Source: Epiperipatus broadwayi (taxonomy: Eukaryota > Onychophora > Udeonychophora > Euonychophora > Peripatidae). From it: a stretch of DNA of 64,000 nt. Shown here piece by piece: positions 35,571-47,029 of the stretch. The stretch covers positions 23,953,330-24,017,329 of the forward strand of contig JAQFVV010012396.1 of assembly GCA_028023455.1 (NCBI GenBank), read 5' to 3'. Each line of letters starts with the position of its first letter. The stretch's first letter is position 1. The notes under the pieces were generated by a model. The model saw only the letters and a program-made list of their open reading frames with translations. It searched no databases and was not told the DNA's origin. A program made the position numbers and the translations under genes.

Positions 35571-36222
35571 CACTTTTTATTCAAAATACAATCTTTACAA
35601 AACCCTATAATACTGCATGTACCCTTTTTTATTAAAATATATCCTTTAATAATCTTTTCAACATTCCATTCCTACAAATGTTGCACACATATCCATACAT
35701 TCACATGTACACAAAATATAACCAAGATTTTAAAACAAATTAAGCTAAATTAGTTACAGTTGAAACTTATTTAAATTGAAATTTATCCCAATTGTTTAGG
35801 TTTATACTTAACATATCTAGATTGATTTTAAACACTCTTACATAAACTAATATTTAATAAATCATTATTTTAAAACCATGAATTAAAAAAGAAGTAACAA
35901 AGATCATAACAAAAATAAATAACCATTTTTATACAGCATAAAGTAACATTATTCATAGCATTTACTTAAAACAAGAAATTTTGAATTAACTTTTCTTTAG
36001 ATGCAAATTATTAATTTTAGTTTCTTAAGCAAATATTAAAAAAATCTAAATATTTTTAATAAATAAAAATTAAGTAGGCTAACTAAATTGTTTTAGTTCA
36101 TAATATTAAAACATTAAGCTTAAGATTATAATACTAATAAGGAAATTTATTTATTATAATGTATAAAAAAATTTAAAGCATTATAACATATCTAACCCAC
36201 AGGATTACATATATGATTACAA
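35533..36222. repeat. LTR-like repeat 1, second half
   Basis: After a (TA)n tract (35533-35568), sequence aligns with 37690-38350 through blocks such as CACACATATCCATA, GTTGAAACTTATTTA, TTTATCCCAAT and ACATAAACTAAT. Homology ends at a shared GATATATGATTACAAT-like boundary near 36222 and 38350. Confidence 0.65.
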
Positions 36223-36527
36223 TTTTAGCCTTCATGCCCAGTAAAAAAAAATTAAATATTATCCTTGCAAGAACACAGATTTTCATATCATTTTTTTTTA
36301 ACCAAAAATTATATTTTTCCTAGTAGTTATCTTATTTTTTCATTAATCAATACTAGCTATATTTACTTTGACATTTTTCAAGAGGATAATCGTCCACTGA
36401 TGGAATGGACTTTAAGCTGCATGCATTATATATACCTTGAGTATCCTCAGGTTTTGAGTTCATAAAAGCACTCTCTCCCATCTGCCTAACAATTTTAAAA
36501 GTTGCATATTATAAGCTTAAGAACTTT
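36223..36527. other. internal non-coding part of the gypsy remnant
   Basis: Between the LTR-like repeat and the integrase fragment. No clear polypurine tract or further coding could be established. Confidence 0.3.
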
Positions 36528-37240
36528 TTAAATTTGTTCTTCTGATAGGACATTATCACAAATTTTGAAAAAATGAGGCTTACATTTAGACTGTTTAGAG
36601 CCCTTATCACTCATCTTTTTTAAATTAAGCCTAACCTGCTTCTGATCATGACTGACATATATTTCTTCTGGGATAATGGGAAATGTTTTTATAAGCTCAG
36701 ACTCATGTCTCCCAAATTGCAAAGTGATGGGAGAATTTATTAACTCATTCATGGTCATGTCTATATAGTCAACTATTTCAGGAAATTTATTAACCCACTG
36801 CTTATGGTTGTTTTCTATAAAAACCCTAAAGAGTCTACTTAACTTTCTTATCAACCTTTAATATGGGATGGACTGATTATTTTTATGGAGCTATAATATG
36901 TTTGATATTATGCCACAGGGTCCAAAAGCAGTGGTATGTTCAGTAAGAATGGAGGAAGGCTTAGCTACTAAGAGAAATTGAATTTGGGTCAGATGCTTTA
37001 TTACATTGTTAGCATCTGTTTTGGGAATAGGGTAGGCTGACATAAACTTTGTAAACCTATCATATGTAAGCAAAATACCTTTGTACCTATTAAAAGATGA
37101 AAGTAGCCCATATAAATCTAATGATAACAATTCATTAGGCTTATCTGGGAGAGTGGGCTGAAGTAACCTGTCATAAGATTTGTGAGAATGTTTAGATTTT
37201 AAACATATGTCACAACATTTAAGTCAATTGACAATTTTCA
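36528..37240 (-). pseudogene. Ty3/gypsy integrase remnant
   Basis: On the minus strand, one frame broken by stops reads through integrase. The second half of the HHCC zinc finger is present (CDIC near 37210), then the catalytic core start LSLDLYG, which carries the first catalytic Asp, then YDRFTKFMSAYPIP. The next catalytic block reads ILTEHTTAF where family members have TDxGxxF, so the second Asp appears to be Glu. Near 36855 a stop codon stands where the catalytic Glu is expected (context SIPY-stop-R). The C-terminal part includes RKLSRLFRVFIENNHKQW. Integrase inserts retroelement cDNA into the genome; this copy cannot. Gag, protease and RT are missing, so most of the element is deleted. 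Confidence 0.75.
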
Positions 37241-37252
37241 CATACATGCTAA

Positions 37253-38350
37253 TCCAATAAAATCATTTTTTTCATTTGCACTGTATTTTCCCATTGATTT
37301 TTTTGGAAAAATTATTAATATTATTGCTTGATATGTTGATTGAACATATATCATAGGGTGGTACTACAATGGATGTCATCTTACTTTTTATTCCACCATG
37401 AAAAAAATTAATAAAATTTAAAACTTTTAAACTGATTCCAAAAAAAAATTAAAAAATAAGTTACCAAACCAATGAGTTTAAAAAATATAGCGAATTTATT
37501 AAAGAATAAGGTTATTTGTATAATAGACTGCATATTTCTTTTATATATCAACACATCAAAATCTCAGTATGTGCTGTCTAGACCAAAAATTAAAGTACAA
37601 ATAAGCTTTATTAATTGAATTTAATGATTAAATAAATGACATATTTAATCAATTTAAGCTTATTTATTTATACATTCATTTTTTTCTATTATATCTTTAA
37701 TCAAAATACATTCTCTATAAAATCTTACAATATTACATGTATTCCTTTTTATTAAAATAAAACTTTTAATCATTTTTTTAAACTTTCCATTCATTCAAAT
37801 GTATACACACATATCCATAATTTAAGATTTTAGAACAAATGAAGCTAAGTTAATTACTAACATTTATTCGAGTTGAAACTTATTTATATTGAATTTATCC
37901 CAATCATTTAGGTTTAAACTTAACATGTCTTTTTAATACTATTACATAAACTAATTTTTAATAAATCATTACTTTAAAACCTTTTTTTTTTAAAAAATAA
38001 CAACTAACAAACAAATATCCTAACAGAGTTTAATCAATATTTTCATATAGCACAAAATATCTTTGTTCATAGCACTTATTTAAAACATGGCATGTTTTAA
38101 ATTATCTTTTCTTTAGATTCAAACTATTAATTTTAGTCTTTTAAGTAAATATTAAATAATCTAAGTATTTTTAAATAACTAAGAGCTAAATAAGCTAATT
38201 ACATTATTTTAGTCCATAATATTAAAACATTTAGCTTAAGATTTTATTATAATAATACTAATGAGAAAATTTGTTTATTATAATGTATAAAATATTTTTA
38301 AAGCCTTGCAACATATATCTAAGCCACAGGATTAAATATATGATTACAAT
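37253..38350. repeat. LTR-like repeat 2, about 1.1 kb, uninterrupted
   Basis: Partner of the split repeat at 32320-32916 plus 35533-36222, in the same orientation and on the other side of the integrase remnant. With the integrase on the minus strand this would be the 5' LTR. Substantial divergence between the pair indicates an old insertion. LTR identity is inferred from position and pairing; TG/CA termini and a primer site were not resolved. Confidence 0.55.
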
Positions 38351-40478
38351 AAAGATAATAAATAAGATATAGATATTTTATAGTAGTGAAAAGTAATATC
38401 ACAATTTTCTAAATATAGTCATATATAAACAAACTTCTATAAAGAAATTATTTATTAAAAAAAGACTTGTTTATTTGTTAAAATGTTAAAAAGTTATATT
38501 TATTTAGTTTTTACATATATAAAGTATATATGTCTAAGTTATCATTCTTATATAACATAAAATAATAAATTAAAAGCAGTTCAGCAAATACTTTTAATGC
38601 TAGTCTTTAGTTTGTTGTTTGCCTAATTACATCATTTCTGAAATTTATCTAAAAATATATATACAGAAATATATTACTGAATTATACTTATACAATAGTG
38701 TGTAATATTAAATGTTATATAAAATAATAAATATAGGTATAAAATATTATAAGTATTTATTATTTGTATTAAAGGATATATTGTACACTCATAATGTGAT
38801 AAAGATATGAATTAAAAGTTTAAATCTACATTTGCCAGTGTCTTTAAAAATTAGTGTCTTATATTTACAAGTTATTTTGATTAATTGGTACTTAAAAATC
38901 TATGTATAAAATATGATTATAATATAACAATAACTCATGTATCTACTACACCTAAAATCTAGATTTAATTAATGATTCAGTCCTGACAAAACTTGAAAAA
39001 ACTTTTCCCAATTTTCATTCACATTTAAAATTTATTTTCAAATTTCTGCACAACAACATATAATAATCATCAAATATTGGACAATAAATGTGGATCTAGC
39101 TGTTCAAAAAGTAGACAAAGACCAGAAAATTATCCTAAATCATTAGAGAATAATGCTGTCTTTTCAATTTTCCATTATGAGGTCTCTCTAAAAAAGATAT
39201 TATTACTCTAAAATGGAATTTTATATATAAATAACTCAAAATTGTTTCTTAACTGGAATTAAGATCTATTATTTTATATATTATTAATTAAAAATATTAT
39301 TATCATTACTATCAATCATTAACAGCTAAAGCAAAGCAGTAAGGTTGAATTCTAGAAAAAGAATAAAAAGTAAGATGGAATGTTAAAAATAATTTTGATA
39401 ATAATTACACTAGCCACAATTACTTCTTCATAGTTCAAATTGTTGTTCAAAGTTATGATAATGGTGTTTTTTAAAAAAAAAATAGGAATGGTATCAAAAT
39501 CTTTTAAAATACAATTTTTTGCCATTGTATTATATTCTCATTTTACCTTATTACTTAAATCAATTAATAATGTATTTTTTTAATATGTTATACATAAGAT
39601 TTCTACTAACAGATTCTGTCTCTTTCTGCTTATTCATTCAAAATTGTGCTCAAATTCATTCAAACATATTTTTCATAAAAACACTTTGCTATTTCTTTGT
39701 ACATATCCCTACCCAATTAAGATATACTTTTATAAAAGTAGGTTCAATAGAATTGCGTCAATAAAGAAATGCTAATTGATTTTAAAAGTCTTGCCATCAT
39801 ATTTTTAAGATGTTAAAGAGAATACATAAATGAAAAATATAAAAAGCCTTTCTTTTATGTTGCAGTGATAAATGAAAGCATCTAAACCATCTGTTAGCTT
39901 ATTATTTAACTAAGATTTATCAAATAGTAGCCAAATTAAGAGTTGTGACTTATTAAAGATAAAGTTGACAATCCTAATTTAAAAAAAGATTTAATAGATG
40001 GTCTTTAATAAATGGTAAAATGTTATAGGATAAACTAATTATGGTAGTTATACTACTTTCTAAAAATAATTTAACTTTTATCTTTTTTAATGGAGTCACT
40101 AACTAAATACTGTGTTGCACCTTAATGTAAAAATTAGCACTTAACTATGAAGCCAATAAAAATTTAAATTTATTTACATTCTCAAATTGAAATCCACTAG
40201 TTTAAAGTTGCTGATCTTTTTTACCATTCTTGAATGATAAACACTGTTTAAAACAACTGTATGAACCCTCTGAAGATCAAATTTTGAACAGGTGACTATA
40301 TAATTATCATGAACATTCTCTAAATATGAAAACCAATAAAATATTATTGTACTTTCTTTTAATATAATCAAATTAATTCTTTGACAACACCATAGTTTAG
40401 ATGCCTACTTTATAAAACCACTTACAACCTTGTTTAAAGTCTATAATCATAAAAATAAAATAATTAAAAATGTAGATA

Positions 40479-40480
<2 letters not shown>
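38351..40480. other. AT-rich non-coding stretch
   Basis: About 2 kb with no recognisable gene or repeat family. A frame at 39519-39764 encodes a hydrophobic low-complexity peptide and is not accepted. Confidence 0.4.
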
Positions 40481-40517
<37 letters not shown>

Positions 40518-40642
40518 AATGCAAAACCATAAAACAATACAATACTAGATTAAATTTTAAAATTTTTACCAAAATCCTTACACAACCAAGGTTTCATCTA
40601 CTACAAATAGACCTTCTCAAGTGAAAATCAATCTAAAGAAAA

Positions 40643-40730
<88 letters not shown>
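40643..40730 (+). repeat. (AC)n-(AT)n microsatellite in the inverted PLE segment
   Basis: About 26 bp of AC repeats followed by about 60 bp of AT repeats. It sits where the main PLE copy has (TA)n at 43517-43561. Confidence 0.95.
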
Positions 40731-40733
<3 letters not shown>

Positions 40734-40903
40734 AACAAACCTTCCCATAATTCACTACAAATTCCACCTTCCCTTAATATCAAAAGAAGTCTTCATGAGA
40801 TTGATAGCCTCAGAATCAAGGAGTTTTATCATCAAAGTCTCCTTTATTCTTCTTTTTAACTCATTCTTTTCATAAAAAATAACGAAGCATTGTTAAACAA
40901 TAT

Positions 40904-41299
40904 TCAATGACCTGTATTCAATTCATGAATATATAAAGCTGAGTTAAGATACCTATGTTTAACCCTACTTATATGAACCTTAACCCTTTCATTAAGGCTA
41001 AATTTACTCTGACCTACATAAAATTTACCACAACTACATGGAATTTTATAAACAATACCAGGAATAGACCTACTATCAATAGACTGCTTAGAACCATTAA
41101 GTAATGAATTCAAATCAGAACCTTTCCTCCATGCAACCTTCATTCCACCTAACAAATGACTATTCCTATAAACCAAATTATAAATTGATGCTTTAAATGG
41201 TTCAGACATATAATCATCCGATCTTACCAACAAAATTCTTATCATCCAAATCACGACTATAAACATTATTATTAAATACCACTTTTTTAATAAAATCAT
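40904..41299 (-). pseudogene. GIY-YIG endonuclease, partial duplicate in the inverted segment
   Basis: This frame repeats the C-terminal endonuclease of the main PLE: GIVYKIPCSCGKFYVGQS (GIY...YIG equivalent), then LNERVKVH and the ALYIHELNTGH block. It starts in a shifted frame (upstream residues are not PLE-like), joins the true frame near SDDYMSEPFKASIYN, and stops before the last ~45 residues present in the plus copy. As a 5'-inverted piece it has no RT and is not expected to function. Confidence 0.8.
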
Positions 41300-41521
41300 G
41301 ATTATAACCCAATTCTACATATTCAGCAGCAAATTGACTTCTTTGAATATCAGCATCATTATGAGTAGTTTATCTAATTTAATTGATAGTTATAAAATGT
41401 TTAGAAGAAAGTTGGATTTTAGAAGGAATTTTAATTATTCTTTTTTAAATTCTTTTTAAAGTGGTTTAGGAGTAAGTGTGAAATCACTTATAATAATAAG
41501 TATTTCAAGAAATTTAAATGG

Positions 41522-41851
41522 TTGATTGGAAAGGCTGAAAATAAAAGTTTTGTGAAAGGAAAAGAGTTTAGATTTGGGTTTTATAAAAATAGGCCTGATG
41601 CTTCATCTGTTTTAAATTTGTCAAATTATGTTTTGAATGTATCTGATTTGGCTATTTTAGCTAAGGGTCCTGGCTTTGTTCCATTTGCTAATAAAAATTT
41701 AGTTTTTGATTTTGTTTCTGCCATTGAAAGTAATAGTAATATTTCTGATGAAAATAAAATGTCTTTACAGGTTATTTTGAATAGTCAATTACTTAAAAGA
41801 GAAAAATTTGTTTTTGCCCCTAAGGAAATTAGTTTTGTTAAAAAAGATTGA
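41522..41851 (+). pseudogene. N-terminal region of PLE 1 RT protein
   Basis: The 109-residue frame contains LNVSDLAILAKGPGFVP, matching the block upstream of the RT in PLE proteins (family form NLS...LLSKGLxFxP). Upstream, 41365-41521 has further coding-like sequence in other frames (FRRKLDFRRNFNYSF), and downstream KEDKGGRFVLI (near 41880) matches the DKGGxVVI block in a shifted frame. So the N-terminus is split over three frames. Confidence 0.7.
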
Positions 41852-42002
41852 AAGCCAATGATGTAGTATTGTTAAAAGAAGATAAAGGTGGCCGGTTTGT
41901 ATTGATTTTAAAAGTAAAGTTTCTTTAGAATTAAATAATGGAAAATATGCTATTTTAGATTCTGATCCTGGTAAAAAAATAAAATCTAAATTAATTAAGA
42001 TT

Positions 42003-42932
42003 ATGAAAGTTATGGAAAATAAAAAGATTTTTGATAGAGCTACTTATTTAAATTGTTACCCTAGTGATTTTGTGGCTCCAAAGGTTTTCTTTAATTTGAA
42101 GTCTCATAAAGATAATTTTCCTTTGAGATGTATTTTTGATTTTACAGGAAGAATTGTTGATAAAATATCAAAATTTATTATAAGATATTTTAAGGATTAT
42201 ATAAAATTGGGTCATTTTTGTGTTTCTTCTTCTTTTGAGGCTTTTAAGAAAATAAATGGTTTTGTTTTGGATGATGATTGTGTTTTTGGTAGTTTAGACA
42301 TTGAAAATATGTATCAATCGGTTAATAGATTAAAAAGTATTGATGTTTTTCTTTCAATTTTAAAAAAAATAGAATGTTTTTCTGCAGATAAGATTAAGGT
42401 TTTTCATGATTTGCTTTTGCTGTTAGAGGATTCAATGTATTTTATGTCTAATGATGTGTTTTATAAGATTAGAGAAGGTTGGGTTATTGGTTATGTCATT
42501 TCTCCATTGATGTGTGCTGTCTATATTGATTATTTGGAGTGTAGTATTATTAATATGTTTTCATGTTCTATTAAATTATTTGTTAGGTATATTGATGATT
42601 GTTTGTTTGTTATTCAGAAAAAGAAATTAGAAGAGTTTTTATGTGCATTGAATGGTTTTGATTCTAGTATTAAGTTTACAATTGAAGGGGGTGGTTTTGA
42701 TTTTGTAAAATTAAAGTTTTTAGATTTAAATGTTGAGAAGGTTAATGATGTTTTGTTTTGTAGTCATTTTATAAAACCTAAAAATTTGAGAAATATGATT
42801 AGGCCTGATAGTTATCAGCCTTTTATACATAAGAAAATGTCTTTGTTGAATTTTGTTGTCGGAATAGAAGGCTTAATAATTTTAATAATGATGCTGATAT
42901 TCAAAGAAGTCAATTTGCTGCTGAATATGTAG
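42003..42932 (+). pseudogene. reverse transcriptase of PLE 1
   Basis: A 309-codon frame holds the RT palm. Residues about 33-70 carry KSHK, the FPLRCI block and TGRIVDKIS; motif A is FGSLDIENMYQSV with its Asp (near residue 97); the motif B region reads IGYVISPLMCAVYIDYLE, altered from the family AMGSPLSP form; motif C is RYIDDCLFVI with both Asp residues. In PLEs this enzyme copies element RNA at a nick and is related to telomerase RT. The tail after GIEG (about residue 288) is out of frame, showing a frameshift near 42870; the true frame resumes in 42935-43492. Confidence 0.85.
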
Positions 42933-42934
42933 AA

Positions 42935-43492
42935 TTGGGTTATAATCATGATTTTATTAAAAAAGTGGTATTTAATAATAATGTTTATAGTCGTGATTTG
43001 GATGATAAGAATTTTGTTGGTAAGGATGATGATTATATGTCTTTACCATTTAAAGCATCAATTTATAATTTGGTTTATAGGAATAGTTATTTGTTAGGTG
43101 GAATGAAGGTTGCATGGAGGAAAGGTTCTGATTTGAATTCATTACTTAATGGTTCTAAGCAGTCTATTGATAGTAGGTCTATTCCTGGTATTGTTTATAA
43201 AATTCCATGTAGTTGTGGTAAATTTTATGTAGGTCAGAGTAAATTTAGCCTTAATGAAAGGGTTAAGGTTCATATAAGTAGGGTTAAACATAGGTATCTT
43301 AACTCAGCTTTATATATTCATGAATTGAATACAGGTCATAGAATATTGTTTAACAATGCTTCGGTTATTTTTTATGAAAAGAATGAGTTAAAAAGAAGAA
43401 TAAAGGAGACTTTGATGATAAAACTCCTTGATTCTGAGGCTATCAATCTCATGAAGACTTCTTTTGATATTAAGGGAAGGTGGAATTTGTAG
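42935..43492 (+). CDS. GIY-YIG endonuclease of PLE 1
   Basis: A 185-codon frame with the linker and the C-terminal endonuclease. GIVYKIPCSCGKFYVGQS (near residues 82-99) provides the GIY and YIG equivalents and a CSC pair of the PLE-specific Cys/His motif; SLNERVKVH supplies the conserved Arg and His; ALYIHELNTGH continues the family signature, and the final third has the expected conserved helix (RRIKETLMIK). This domain nicks target DNA to prime reverse transcription. It is a separate open frame only because of a frameshift upstream; originally it was fused to the RT. The stop at 43490-43492 fits the natural C-terminus. Confidence 0.85.
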   Translation: MGYNHDFIKKVVFNNNVYSRDLDDKNFVGKDDDYMSLPFKASIYNLVYRNSYLLGGMKVAWRKGSDLNSLLNGSKQSIDSRSIPGIVYKIPCSCGKFYVGQSKFSLNERVKVHISRVKHRYLNSALYIHELNTGHRILFNNASVIFYEKNELKRRIKETLMIKLLDSEAINLMKTSFDIKGRWNL

Positions 43493-43513
43493 TGAATTAT
43501 GGGAAGGTTTGTT

Positions 43514-43516
<3 letters not shown>

Positions 43517-43564
<48 letters not shown>

Positions 43565-43620
43565 GAAAGACAGTATATCTGTCACAATATAAAGAAAAAC
43601 ATATATATATATATATATAT
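43517..43620 (+). repeat. (TA)n tracts in the PLE 1 3' region
   Basis: (TA)n at about 43517-43561 and 43600-43620, between the endonuclease stop codon and the shared terminal segment. Confidence 0.95.
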
Positions 43621-43645
43621 CCGTTTTTCTTTAGATTGATTTTCA

Positions 43646-43683
43646 CTTGAGAAGGTCTATTTGTAGTAGATGAAACCTTGGTT
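43646..43683 (+). ncRNA. possible vestigial hammerhead in the PLE 1 terminal segment
   Basis: GTCTA (43655-43659) can pair with TAGAT (43667-43671) as a 5-bp stem II with one G-U pair. It is followed directly by GAA and an ACC-TT-GGT hairpin (43675-43682) that fits stem III. PLE terminal repeats are known to carry hammerheads of this layout. The 5' core strand, however, reads CTTGAGAAG and not CTGATGA, and stem I is not convincing. An inverted twin lies in 40575-40625. Confidence 0.25.
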
Positions 43684-43888
43684 GTGTAAGGATTTTGGTA
43701 AAAATTTTAAAATTTAATCTAGTATTGTATTGTTTTATGGTTTTGCATTTTTATTTTTGCTAGTATAGTGTTAGACAGTTTTGGTGTTATATATATATAC
43801 ATACATCTTTTCAAAATTTCCACCATTAGTAAAATCATAAATGCAAAATTTAATTATTCATTGCAGTATAATGTTATATATATATATC

Positions 43889-43971
43889 AATAAAAACCAT
43901 TCAACACTTAGACAATCCCAATATCAATAATAATCAACAAATTCAAACTGTTGTCAAGGCAACCTCCTTTT

Positions 43972-43974
<3 letters not shown>
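43889..43974 (+). repeat. half-copy of the 180-bp palindromic MITE
   Basis: Matches the left arm of 20263-20442 through AATCCCAATATCAATAATAA and GTCAAGGCAACCTCC, and ends at the palindrome centre. (TA)n tracts flank it on both sides (about 43876-43888 and 43976-44009). Confidence 0.75.
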
Positions 43975-44009
<35 letters not shown>

Positions 44010-44014
<5 letters not shown>

Positions 44015-46171
44015 CCAATGGAAAGGGTGACTGATTCTTTTCCCAAGTTTCCTGCTTTGTTATCTCTGAATCAATACATATACTGCATAGTGATATCGTT
44101 TAGCTATAATTCATTACAAAAATTTTAATGTGGTTTTGTTTTTTGATCATGTGTTTGATGTATAATAGTGTTAATAATTTTTATGAGATATTCATTAGAC
44201 TAAAGATTATCCACTTAATAAATAATATTTCTGTAGTGTAATTTTCATTATACCACTATCATCTAAGTTTAGGGGCTGGTTTCTATCCATTTTAACACCT
44301 TGTGAAGAAGTATAATCATAATCATGTGACCGAAGACATGTGACAAAGATGTATGATCCTATGATGCACATTATTATTATAATATTGTTTTTTTTATATC
44401 TTCATAGATTATTTACAATGTTCTCCCTATCATTACAAAATTTTGCAAAAAGGTAAAACGTTTTTGTGAACTCATAGTTTCATTGCCATATACAGTGTTT
44501 AAATTATTTCAAACATTTATGTAACAGTTTTATCCAATTTAAAGCAAAATTTATTGTTAACATATTAATTTATCATGAGTTAAGATGTCTAAGAGTCTGT
44601 CATGTTTTTATTCAAGATTCAGATGCAATGAATAGCTAAACTTTGTTTCTAGGCAACACTCGCACTGATTCAGAGATTGTGTTTACAAGCAGCTTGAAGA
44701 TAAAAATCTGTCATCAATTTCCTACTGAATTATTAATATTGCAATATATATATACATAACTAAAGTAAGTGTTGTGTGTATATATGTTATTAAAATTATA
44801 TAAAGTGCACTATCTGAAATGTTATTTTAACTTTTCTTCATATTAAATACAATATGGTTAAGTGATGCTTGTGTGAATATTTAAATCTACGTTTTGTAAT
44901 TGGTTTTTTATAATTCGTTTTTGAGTTGTATTTTTGTTATATTTCTTGTCCTTAAATTTGAATGCAAACTACTTCCATAATAATAATGATTGCCTTTTTT
45001 TTTGTTTTTGTAATGACAACAGCTTATTGTTAATAGCATATTTTATATATACTTGAAATAAGATGATTTCATATATATACATACGTATACGCAACACGTA
45101 TTTTTAAACTTTATACTACACGTTATTTTGTGCTTACACTAGACTTAACATAGACATTTTCAAATTATTCTCTTAATTCCTTAGAGGTCATATTTTCTTC
45201 TTGTCAGAGGATAAATTTACAAGATTGTTGTCCTTGTTAACTATTTAACATATATTCCCAGTCTGACCAGCTAGTATACAGATTTCAAAACAAAACAAGC
45301 TTTCATTTCTAGGCTTTCTATAAGTCTTGTCAATTTAAATTATTAAAGGGCAGTGTGAACGTGGTTGATGTTCTGCGATATCACCAGAAGCTACAGTCTA
45401 CACTTACCACATCAACTCGTTTTGTGACTGATGTCATTTGAGGAGAAGCCGTCTCATCAAACTCAATTTTGTGAACAAGAAAACTAATTGTTATCAACCT
45501 AATTTTAATTTAATCAATTTTTATTAGTAGTAAATAAAATTTAGACTCTGTATTCAATAAATATTTTTTTATTATCAAATTTATCAATATTTATTCAATA
45601 AATATTTTTTATTATCAAATTTATCAATATTTTTTTTCTTTGTCATTTACATTTATATTTAATAATAATAAAAAAACCCTTACATATATGTTTATCTAGC
45701 AGATGCATATTTACGTTTTCATCTTAATTTTTTTATTATATAAATATTTAAAAATAACTGCTCAATTTTATTATTTAATTGTTTCGAACATCTTCAAAAA
45801 TCTATAATTTATAAGAAAATTAAAACACGAGTAGATCAAGAAAATAGAAAAAGAAATTAAAAATATACAAACTTAAAAAATAGCTATAAACAATGTCACA
45901 CTTTAAGTATGATTGTTTTTATCACACAGTTTTTATTACATAAAAAGGACAGAATATTCAGAGAGAATAGTCAATAATAAAGACATTGCATGAATTATAT
46001 ATATATATTTATTAGCTCTTTGAGGCTGATTAATTGTTATATAAAAATGTACCTACATGGTATATAAATAAATCACTAATTCTGCTCCAAATGTAAATAT
46101 CCAACAATATATAAATATTACACAGAGTAAAAAAAAATTAAAATAAAAACATTTCAAAACATCCATAATGA
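44010..46171. other. AT-rich non-coding stretch
   Basis: Holds an imperfect 41-bp tandem duplication at 45551-45630 and a GAGGAGAAGCC motif near 45442 that resembles the 3' UTR of the LINE at 30147, too short to assign. No gene is supported. Confidence 0.35.
45551..45630 (+). repeat. 41-bp tandem duplication
   Basis: Unit TATTCAATAAATATTTTTT plus about 20 bases, starting at 45551 and 45592, differing by one T. Confidence 0.85.
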
Positions 46172-46245
46172 ATTTTCTTTACATACATCTACATCATAAT
46201 CTATTAAAACTTTTTACTTATACTTATAAATTGTCCACAGATCCA
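46172..46245 (-). mobile_element. short inverted 5' segment of Penelope-like element 2
   Basis: About 75 bp whose complement matches 46306-46380 of the adjoining PLE (shared TACATACATCTACAT and ATAAATTGTCCA blocks). The orientation is opposite to the main body, giving a 5' inversion like that of PLE 1 but much smaller. Confidence 0.7.
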
Positions 46246-46354
46246 TCAATAATTCAAGATTATAATATGGCATCATTGAAAGTTTGTGAATTATATGAAT
46301 CTGTGGATCATGGACAATTTATAAATATAATTAAAAAACTTTTTAATAGATTAT

Positions 46355-46960
46355 AATGTAGATGTATGTAAAGCAAAATTTGTTATAGATGTTATAAAAT
46401 GGATTGATAGTGATATTACTGCAAGATATGGGGAGTATAATTATCAAATGAAAAATTCTTTGCCAATAGGTTTGGCAGGAAGTGGTATTATTTTTAGTTT
46501 ATATGTTTCAGAAATGGACAAATATATTGTAGGTGCATTTATAAATAACAATAATAATATTTTATATAGAAGATATGTGGATGATGTGTTTGTGTATGGA
46601 CCAAGCAAATTGATTGAAGATATTTTCATTAATTTGAATAATAATTCAGGTTTAATATGGACTAAGGAATTTAAAAATGATATGTCTTTGAATTATTTAC
46701 ATATAAATATATGTAGATATCATAAAGGGTTTGTGTATAAAATAGTTATTATACTATTACATGTAAGATGTTTTATACATCCATCATCACATATATTGTT
46801 AAATTATAAATTAGCTGGATTTAAATGCTTTTTGAATAATAGTTTATTTTTGTGTATATGTGAGGCAGATAGAAAAAGAAATATTGAAGAATATATTAAT
46901 GATTTAATAAGTGTAGCTACAATAAAAGTTTGTTGTATAGACAATTGTATTAATTTATAA
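46355..46960 (+). pseudogene. reverse transcriptase fragment of PLE 2
   Basis: The frame opens near 46350 (reading YNVDVCKAKFVIDVIK) and runs to 46958-46960. Residues after KNSLPIGLAGSGIIFSLYVS correspond to RT motif B and the following helix; motif C is RRYVDDVFVYG with both Asp residues. Downstream NYLHINICR fits the family FLDxxI block. The part before about 46350 lies in another frame (46168-46356), so at least one frameshift exists, and motif A and the fingers are missing. Confidence 0.75.
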
Positions 46961-47029
46961 TAATTTTATGTTTAAACAAAATGTGAAGATAAAGCAAAAA
47001 AAACAAAAACAAATAAATAATCGATTTCT

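Larger units (their letters stand above)
40481..41364 (-). mobile_element. inverted 5' segment of Penelope-like element 1
   Basis: A partial copy in reverse orientation to the main element at 41365-43760. It matches 42884-43752 almost base for base by eye, from the C-terminal RT/endonuclease linker through the GIY-YIG domain, the (TA)n tract and the terminal 120 bp. It abuts the main body at 41364/41365. Inverted or tandem partial copies at the 5' side are a known trait of Penelope insertions. Differences include an added (AC)n tract (about 40643-40668). Confidence 0.85.
41365..43760 (+). mobile_element. Penelope-like element 1 (RT plus C-terminal GIY-YIG)
   Basis: The main body reads N-terminal region, RT, linker, GIY-YIG endonuclease, (TA)n, then a terminal segment shared with the inverted copy at 40505-40625. 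The domain order places it with canonical Penelope/Poseidon/Neptune-type PLEs, not those with an N-terminal endonuclease. The coding region is broken by at least three frameshifts or stops (near 41455, 41850-42003, and 42900), yet long stretches stay open, so decay is recent. Both ends meet (TA)n-rich DNA. Confidence 0.85.

Noticed and set aside
44300-44345. Hammerhead-like CTTGTGAAGAAG ... CCGAAGACATGTGAC
   Set aside because: Only loose similarity to the SINE/PLE core layout; stems cannot be completed.
45330-45450. 3' UTR remnant of the LINE found at 30147
   Set aside because: Shared sequence is limited to a GAGGAGAAGCC-like motif; too short to claim.
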